DNA of 48,651 bases from an uncultured Lachnospiraceae bacterium. Its GTDB lineage: Bacteria > Bacillota > Clostridia > Lachnospirales > Lachnospiraceae. Under the pieces are notes generated by a model. It was not told the origin of the DNA and ran no database searches. It saw only the letters and a program-made list of their open reading frames with translations. A program made the translations under genes and the position numbers. Shown here piece after piece: positions 44,066 through 48,651 of this stretch (position 1 is its first letter; each line of letters opens with the position of its first letter). Location of the stretch: assembly GCA_910588285.1 (NCBI GenBank), contig CAJUQB010000031.1, positions 1 to 48,651 of the forward strand, given 5' to 3'.

Positions 44066-45880
44066 ATGTGTAATATAGTATTTTTGGTAGTATATCTACT
44101 GTTTGTTCCACTAATGATCGGCTATCTTTTTTGCAGTAAAGAGAAAAAGGAAGAACATGTGAAACTGATTTTCAGTTATGTCAGTGGTAACATCATTCTG
44201 TGGGCACTCTTTTGGCTTCTATGTGTTCCAATTGCTATGTTACGCCTAAAATTTTCGCTTTTAGTATGGATATTTAATATAACCATACTGCTTCTTATGG
44301 TTTTGTCATTTAAAAAGAATAGAACGGCACTCACAAAATCCATAAAAAGCAATGGCCTGAAACTTACAAGGCTGAATAGTATGGATTGCTTTATCCTCCT
44401 ATGCATACTTGCACAGACAATTGTATCTGTGACATTTGCAACTTATATTGGCGCTGATGATGCAACATATATAGCAACCTCCCTTGATGCGGTAGTCAAT
44501 AATAGTATAGCAACTGTTCGGCCAGACAGCGGGCTGCCAGGAGCCGTGTCCTTAAAGCTAATACTTACTTCATGGAATTATTATATTTCCTATCTATCCT
44601 ATATCTCCGGAGTACATGTTGCGGCAATTGCACATACAATTTTACCACTTACTTTAACTCCTATGGCTTATATGGGATACAGTCTGCTGGGATATCAGAT
44701 TTTTAATAAGGACAGGAAAAAAACGGAACTCTTTCTATTTTTTATGAATCTGTTTGTAATATTTGGATGCTATTCCTGGTATACCGCATCATTAAGACTT
44801 ACTATTTGCATTTGGCATGGCAAAGCAGTTATGGCAGTTGTTGTTCTTCCATTTTTATTTTATTACCTGATGGATCATAGGGAATACCATATCAAAGAAA
44901 CTATATTTATTATCACAATTATGATAGCTGCTTGTTCTATGAGCTTGATGGGCGTAGGACTTTCTGTATTGCTGCTAATATTATTTTTGTGTGCCAGATA
45001 TAAAAAGGGCTGTTTGAAAAAATATAGATTATTGCTATTAGCCGGAGTATTAGTTTTCTGTATTGCATTATTTTATCTTCAAAAATTGTCCTATTGGAAC
45101 TTTTTTACATTTGAAAAAATAAAAGAACTATATCCAAGAGCGCTGACAATGGCTCAAGATGTATTTGCAATTTATTGGAACAAAAGCCCAACGATTCTAA
45201 TTTATTTAGCTAGTATGTTTTATCTTTTTGTGAACCGAAAGAAGAATGAGTTTTTTTATTTTATAGTTAGATATACACTTATCTTTTATATTTTTTTATA
45301 CAATCCTGTTATATATTATGTGGCCTATATTTTTTGCCATGGAGCTTCTGTCTATGTGCGATTACTTTATATTATATTTCCGGAGGTATGCATGGCTGTG
45401 GCACTTTCCTTTTTGGTAAACTGCTTCTCACAGCGTTCCAAACGCATCGTCTCTATTATTATGGCAGCCATATGTATTGCTTTGTTTGGCCAAAATTATA
45501 TAAAAACGGCCCAATTCCAAAAAGCTGAAAATATTTATAAATTGCCTCAGGAGATAATTACCTTGTGTGATTTAATAAATGAAAATGCTGCTGAAACGCC
45601 ATATCTCATGGCAGATCAGGACCTTGTCAATTACATAAGGCAATATAGCAGTAAAATAACAATGCTTTATGGAAGGGGCGGCATGACGTACAAGGGGAAG
45701 GATTTATTTACCCTGATTCAGAACAGTGAAATTTCAATCGAAGAAATTGTATCCATTATGGAACGATATGATTGTAACTATATTATTTGGAAGAATCATA
45801 AAAATGAAATTGCAATGTTTTTAGAATATGGAACAACAATAGTTGCGTCTACAGAACATTATACTATTTTAAAAAGATAG
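44066..45880 (+). CDS. DUF6077-like polytopic membrane protein (intact)
   Basis: 604 residues with about 12 or more hydrophobic helices and a soluble C-terminal part of about 140 residues. It is the full-length counterpart of the split pair at 22679 and 23736 but lacks the metallo-beta-lactamase domain. An acidic pair in the first outer loop (GADDATYIATSLD) recalls GT-C glycosyltransferases, which use lipid-linked donors outside the cell; this is inference only. No known family with a proven activity was recognised. The ATG has AAAGG 12 bases upstream. It lies between the dehydrogenase and the acyltransferase. Confidence 0.8.
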   Translation: MCNIVFLVVYLLFVPLMIGYLFCSKEKKEEHVKLIFSYVSGNIILWALFWLLCVPIAMLRLKFSLLVWIFNITILLLMVLSFKKNRTALTKSIKSNGLKLTRLNSMDCFILLCILAQTIVSVTFATYIGADDATYIATSLDAVVNNSIATVRPDSGLPGAVSLKLILTSWNYYISYLSYISGVHVAAIAHTILPLTLTPMAYMGYSLLGYQIFNKDRKKTELFLFFMNLFVIFGCYSWYTASLRLTICIWHGKAVMAVVVLPFLFYYLMDHREYHIKETIFIITIMIAACSMSLMGVGLSVLLLILFLCARYKKGCLKKYRLLLLAGVLVFCIALFYLQKLSYWNFFTFEKIKELYPRALTMAQDVFAIYWNKSPTILIYLASMFYLFVNRKKNEFFYFIVRYTLIFYIFLYNPVIYYVAYIFCHGASVYVRLLYIIFPEVCMAVALSFLVNCFSQRSKRIVSIIMAAICIALFGQNYIKTAQFQKAENIYKLPQEIITLCDLINENAAETPYLMADQDLVNYIRQYSSKITMLYGRGGMTYKGKDLFTLIQNSEISIEEIVSIMERYDCNYIIWKNHKNEIAMFLEYGTTIVASTEHYTILKR

Positions 45881-45903
45881 CTCATTATGTTGGTGGGGTT
45901 TTT

Positions 45904-46914
45904 ATGGAAAAACAAAAAGTACTTTGGATGAATTCCTTAAGAGGAATAGCCTGCTTGATTGTTATGTTATCACATATCGGTTCCATACATCCGCAATATG
46001 GAACATATTTTAATGGTTGCGGAAAAATAGGCGTGTGGCTTTTCTTTATCCTAAGTGGGTTTTGGTTTATGCTTCCTCTGTGCAAATATAACAAAAAAAT
46101 TACATTCGCAGGTATATTGATTCTATATGTGAAAAAGCTAAAACAGTTATATCTTGTATATACAATTGTTTTACTGACTGCATTGGGGACAGGCTCTTTT
46201 TCGTATGCAAAAGAGTTTTTTCAACACCTTTTACTAATAAAAGGCCAAGGCCATTTTTGGTATATGCCAGTAATCATAAAGTTTTTTTTCGTTTCTCCTA
46301 TATTTTGGTTTCTGAAAAACATTATACAAAGTGATGCTTATTTTGGAATAGTATTAATTGTATTAGGAATTATTTATGCCTTAATGTTTCCGTATACAAA
46401 CTATCCAGAAAACTCTATATACTTATATTGGTATATGCCACTTTTAATCCTTGGAATGATACTTTCCGTTGTTTATATTCATTTGGAATCCAGAAAGATT
46501 CCATCCTGTATTTTTGATATTATTGTAGTTTTGATGTTTATTTTTATACTATCCATTACCCCTTGGGGGCGTCAGCTCCTATGGGATAAGCAGCCTTCTT
46601 CATACCTTCAAAACAAATATTTACTGATTGGCGGAATATGGTGTGCCATAATTTTGTCTATGCTTTGCGGGACCTTCTGGAAGAATATATTGTCCAATAG
46701 CCGTTTTTTACAATGGGTAGGAGATCTAAGCTATCCTCTCTATTTGATACATTATTTAGTTTTGGTTAAAATAAACGCTTTTCATATTTCATGGATATCA
46801 AAGGGAATACTTACAGTTTGTGTCAGCGGAGGGATAGCCTGGATATTTTCACACGTGATGCAAGGTACTCTGAAACAGTTCTTTATGGATAGAACTGGAG
46901 AAAAGGAGAAATAA
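45904..46914 (+). CDS. Acyltransferase family 3 (polysaccharide O-acetyltransferase)
   Basis: 336-residue membrane acyltransferase with about ten hydrophobic helices. MNSLRGIACLIVMLSH carries the conserved His (H24) and the Arg before it, and KIGVWLFFILSGFWF is a second family mark. The expected role is O-acetylation of the locus 2 sugar chain. It overlaps the next gene by one base (TAATG). Confidence 0.87.
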   Translation: MEKQKVLWMNSLRGIACLIVMLSHIGSIHPQYGTYFNGCGKIGVWLFFILSGFWFMLPLCKYNKKITFAGILILYVKKLKQLYLVYTIVLLTALGTGSFSYAKEFFQHLLLIKGQGHFWYMPVIIKFFFVSPIFWFLKNIIQSDAYFGIVLIVLGIIYALMFPYTNYPENSIYLYWYMPLLILGMILSVVYIHLESRKIPSCIFDIIVVLMFIFILSITPWGRQLLWDKQPSSYLQNKYLLIGGIWCAIILSMLCGTFWKNILSNSRFLQWVGDLSYPLYLIHYLVLVKINAFHISWISKGILTVCVSGGIAWIFSHVMQGTLKQFFMDRTGEKEK

Positions 46915-47519
46915 TGTATCGCTTATACATGAAAAGAATCATAGATTTTATTCTGTCATTTATTGCTTTTATAATATTGTTGCCTTTACTTTTATGTTTG
47001 ACAATTATTGGGACAATTCAAATGAAGGGAAATCCTTTTTTTATTCAAACGCGACCAGGGTTGAATGAGAAAATATTTAAGCTCATTAAGTTCAGAACCA
47101 TGTCAAACGAACGGGATATGACTGGAGAGCTGCTTCCGGATGAGCTTCGGCTAATCCCCTATGGAAGGTTCCTAAGAAGAACCAGCCTTGATGAATTGCC
47201 GGAGTTGTTAAACATCCTTAAGGGAGATATGTCCATTGTTGGTCCACGGCCTTTAATGGTTCAGTATTTGCCTCTTTATAACAGCGAACAACGGCACAGG
47301 CATGATGTCAGGCCCGGGCTAACCGGCTTAGCACAGATTAATGGGCGGAATAGTATAACATGGAGTCAGAAATTTGCATATGACATGGAATATGTTAGGA
47401 ATGTTACATTTCTAATAGATATTAAAATTTTGTTTCTTACAATAAAAGCAGTATTTTCACAGGATGGCATCAGTTCAAAGGATTGCGAAACAATGGAAGA
47501 TTTTACAGGAGAAAATTAA
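46914..47519 (+). CDS. PglC-like polyprenyl-phosphate sugar-1-phosphate transferase (initiates locus 2 polysaccharide)
   Basis: 201-residue monotopic initiating transferase. An N-terminal hydrophobic re-entrant helix is followed by KLIKFRTM, the catalytic D93/E94 in SLDELPEL, DMSIVGPRPL and RPGLTGLAQINGR. This is the short form that transfers a bacillosamine-type sugar phosphate. It agrees with the PglF/PglE genes at the start of the locus and the PglD-like gene right after it. AGGAGA RBS. It is a second initiating enzyme in this window and differs from the long one at 85. Confidence 0.93.
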   Translation: MYRLYMKRIIDFILSFIAFIILLPLLLCLTIIGTIQMKGNPFFIQTRPGLNEKIFKLIKFRTMSNERDMTGELLPDELRLIPYGRFLRRTSLDELPELLNILKGDMSIVGPRPLMVQYLPLYNSEQRHRHDVRPGLTGLAQINGRNSITWSQKFAYDMEYVRNVTFLIDIKILFLTIKAVFSQDGISSKDCETMEDFTGEN

Positions 47520-47565
47520 GGAAGCAATTGATAAATTTAATACATTAAGAAAGTGAGGTAATTAT

Positions 47566-48216
47566 ATGAATCAGGAACGAGTTGTGTTAGTAGGAAGTGG
47601 TCAGCATGCCAGAGTTGTAAAATATAATCTGGAGGCTCAAGGAAGATACGAGATTGCGTGTTTTACAACACAAGATCCGAATCTGGTGGGCAGCATTTAT
47701 GAAGGCTATGAAATTGGTGGACTCAGTAATGATGTAGATAAGCTTAGAGAGAAATATCAGACCAATAAGTTCTTTATCGCCTTTGGTGATATGAAGAGAA
47801 GAAAACAGACATATGAGCACTATGTTTCAAATGGATGGGAAGCTGTGAATATCATTCATCCTAATGCGATCGTTTCGGATGATACCAGGCTTGGAAAAGG
47901 CATCCTGATTGAGTGTGGATGTTTGATCACTCCTAATCCTGTAATTGGAGATAATGTCGTTGTAAATACTGGTTCACAGGTGAATCATGACAATATCATA
48001 GAGAATCATGTATACATAGCTTCCGGAGTTATCCTTTCCGGCGGAGTTACGATATATGAAAATGCTTTGCTGGATGATGGCGTTATCGTTACACTGGGCC
48101 ATTCCGTTGGAAGAAATTCGCTTATTGGAGCAGGCGGCGTTGTTACTAAGAATATTCCGGAAAATACAATTGCATATGGAAATCCTGCAAAACCAATTAG
48201 AAGCAATGGGTTTTAA
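47566..48216 (+). CDS. PglD/NeuD-like sugar O/N-acetyltransferase
   Basis: 216 residues: a Rossmann-like N-terminus (VVLVGSGQHARVVKYNL) and a left-handed beta-helix of hexapeptide repeats with VNHDN, which has the conserved His. The family acetylates UDP-4-amino sugars, as in bacillosamine synthesis. It would complete the PglF/PglE/PglD route of locus 2. The start follows GAGGT. NeuD-type acetylation of sialic acid is unlikely since no sialic acid genes are seen. Confidence 0.88.
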   Translation: MNQERVVLVGSGQHARVVKYNLEAQGRYEIACFTTQDPNLVGSIYEGYEIGGLSNDVDKLREKYQTNKFFIAFGDMKRRKQTYEHYVSNGWEAVNIIHPNAIVSDDTRLGKGILIECGCLITPNPVIGDNVVVNTGSQVNHDNIIENHVYIASGVILSGGVTIYENALLDDGVIVTLGHSVGRNSLIGAGGVVTKNIPENTIAYGNPAKPIRSNGF

Positions 48217-48219
48217 AGG

Positions 48220-48243
48220 AAGGCGTATATTTGGTTTCGCCTT
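48220..48243 (+). terminator. Short hairpin after the last locus 2 gene
   Basis: A 6-base inverted repeat (AAGGCG / CGCCTT) with a 12-base loop, four bases after the stop of the PglD-like gene. It has no clear T run, so it is a weak terminator candidate. Confidence 0.3.
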
Positions 48244-48333
48244 ATAAGATATTTTACGGATAAAAATTATATGAGTAGGAAGCAGGTAGTGAGTGCCTGT
48301 TACAGAACTAGCGGGAAATTAAATGTTTTGTTA

Positions 48334-48372
48334 AAGAGCCGGAAAATCAGTTTCATATGAAATCCGGCTCTT
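48334..48372. terminator. Hairpin between convergent genes (terminator-like)
   Basis: A 10-base inverted repeat (AAGAGCCGGA / TCCGGCTCTT), loop 19 bases, with a smaller inner repeat TTTCAT/ATGAAA. It lies between the + strand locus 2 end and the - strand AAA-ATPase fragment. No long T run is seen on either side. Confidence 0.45.
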
Positions 48373-48391
48373 ACAGCTTATAGAATAAAGA

Positions 48392-48651
48392 TTAATCTCC
48401 CTCCCCAATCAGCACCTGCTTCCCCTCAAAGGCAAAGCCATAGTGGCGGATCCGCTCCTTCTCAAACCCACGGGCCACCAATGCAGCATCATAATTCTTA
48501 TCCTGAATCTGCTTTAAGGCCGCAGCAACCGTCTCAGCCAGGCTGGCCTCCTTCAATGGCTTGCACACCTTAAACTCTATAATGACCGGATCCGGTCCTT
48601 CCGGGTCCCGGGGCACAAGCTGGATATCGTAACGTCCAAACCCGCTCTCCC
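48392..48651 (-). CDS. AAA-ATPase / PD-(D/E)XK protein, second copy, 3' end only (cut by window edge)
   Basis: The reading frame stays open to the window end and encodes the C-terminal 86 residues of the protein encoded at 25381: SGFGRYDI at the window edge, PVIIEFKV, and VARGFEKERIRHYGFAFEG. The E-x-K part of the nuclease motif is present. The stop (TAA) is three residues from the shared tail. The product is likely complete beyond the window; nothing here shows it to be broken. Same strand as the first copy. Confidence 0.88.
   Translation of the reverse strand, partial: ESGFGRYDIQLVPRDPEGPDPVIIEFKVCKPLKEASLAETVAAALKQIQDKNYDAALVARGFEKERIRHYGFAFEGKQVLIGEGD
48401..48651. repeat. Direct repeat copy B (3' end of second AAA-ATPase gene)
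   Basis: Gapless partner of 25393-25643 in the same orientation, about 92% identical by hand count. The end toward the window edge is not defined here. Confidence 0.9.

Noticed and set aside
1..48651. CRISPR arrays, tRNA and rRNA genes
   Set aside because: No regularly spaced repeats, cloverleaf-like stretches or conserved rRNA blocks were found when reading the sequence. A tRNA search was not run.

Overview
The window looks like a chromosomal piece of a low-to-moderate GC, Gram-positive gut Clostridium, most likely Lachnospiraceae. This is inferred from the codon style, strong AGGAGG-type ribosome binding sites, frequent ATG/TTG overlaps, an AAA-ATPase/PD-(D/E)XK gene of the type that is common in that family, and surface-polysaccharide genes without lipid A genes. 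It carries two large surface-polysaccharide loci in tandem on the + strand, separated by two accessory genes on the - strand. No rRNA, tRNA, CRISPR array, transposase or integrase was seen, and no gene-free stretch exceeds 300 bases. Locus 1 (about 64-25280) is ABC-transporter dependent: a WbaP/CpsE-type initiating transferase, a GT2, a Wzm/Wzt-like export pair, two paralogous FUT8/NodZ-like glycosyltransferases, and a full set for GDP-mannose and GDP-fucose (PMI, phosphomannomutase, GMP, GMD, Fcl). Within it is an unusual block of carbon-carbon bond and deoxygenation enzymes: an aldo/keto reductase, a ThDP enzyme of the acetolactate-synthase fold, a DRE-TIM pyruvate aldolase, a transketolase in two halves with a NUDIX gene between them, a DegT-fold protein with His in place of the PLP lysine and a cysteine set like E1 (RfbH/DdhC), then a KDPG aldolase/VOC fusion and a KDG-type kinase. 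The E1-like plus ThDP pairing recalls yersiniose synthesis, here next to GDP-mannose rather than CDP-glucose genes. My main hypothesis is that locus 1 makes a branched or long-chain 3,6-dideoxy sugar in addition to fucose. The locus ends with a DUF6077-like membrane protein split in two, the second half fused to a metallo-beta-lactamase domain. The spacer (about 25.3-28.8 kb) holds a terminator-like hairpin, an AAA-ATPase with a PD-(D/E)XK domain, an AlbA_2/HATPase-type regulator, and two back-to-back sigma-A-like promoters. Locus 2 (28831-48216) looks Wzx/Wzy dependent. It has a bacillosamine-type set (PglF-, PglE-, PglC- and PglD-like) that brackets GT4 enzymes, an LpxD-like acyltransferase, a Wzy-like polymerase, a pyruvyltransferase-family protein, a Wzx flippase, an FrhB-like Fe-S protein, a Wzz/Wzc-like protein with a degenerate kinase domain, a UDP-HexNAc-type dehydrogenase, an intact DUF6077-like protein and an O-acyltransferase. 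Beyond it a second copy of the AAA-ATPase gene begins (3' end only) and runs off the window. The two copies form a direct repeat around locus 2, so the 23 kb unit could have been gained, or could be lost, by recombination.
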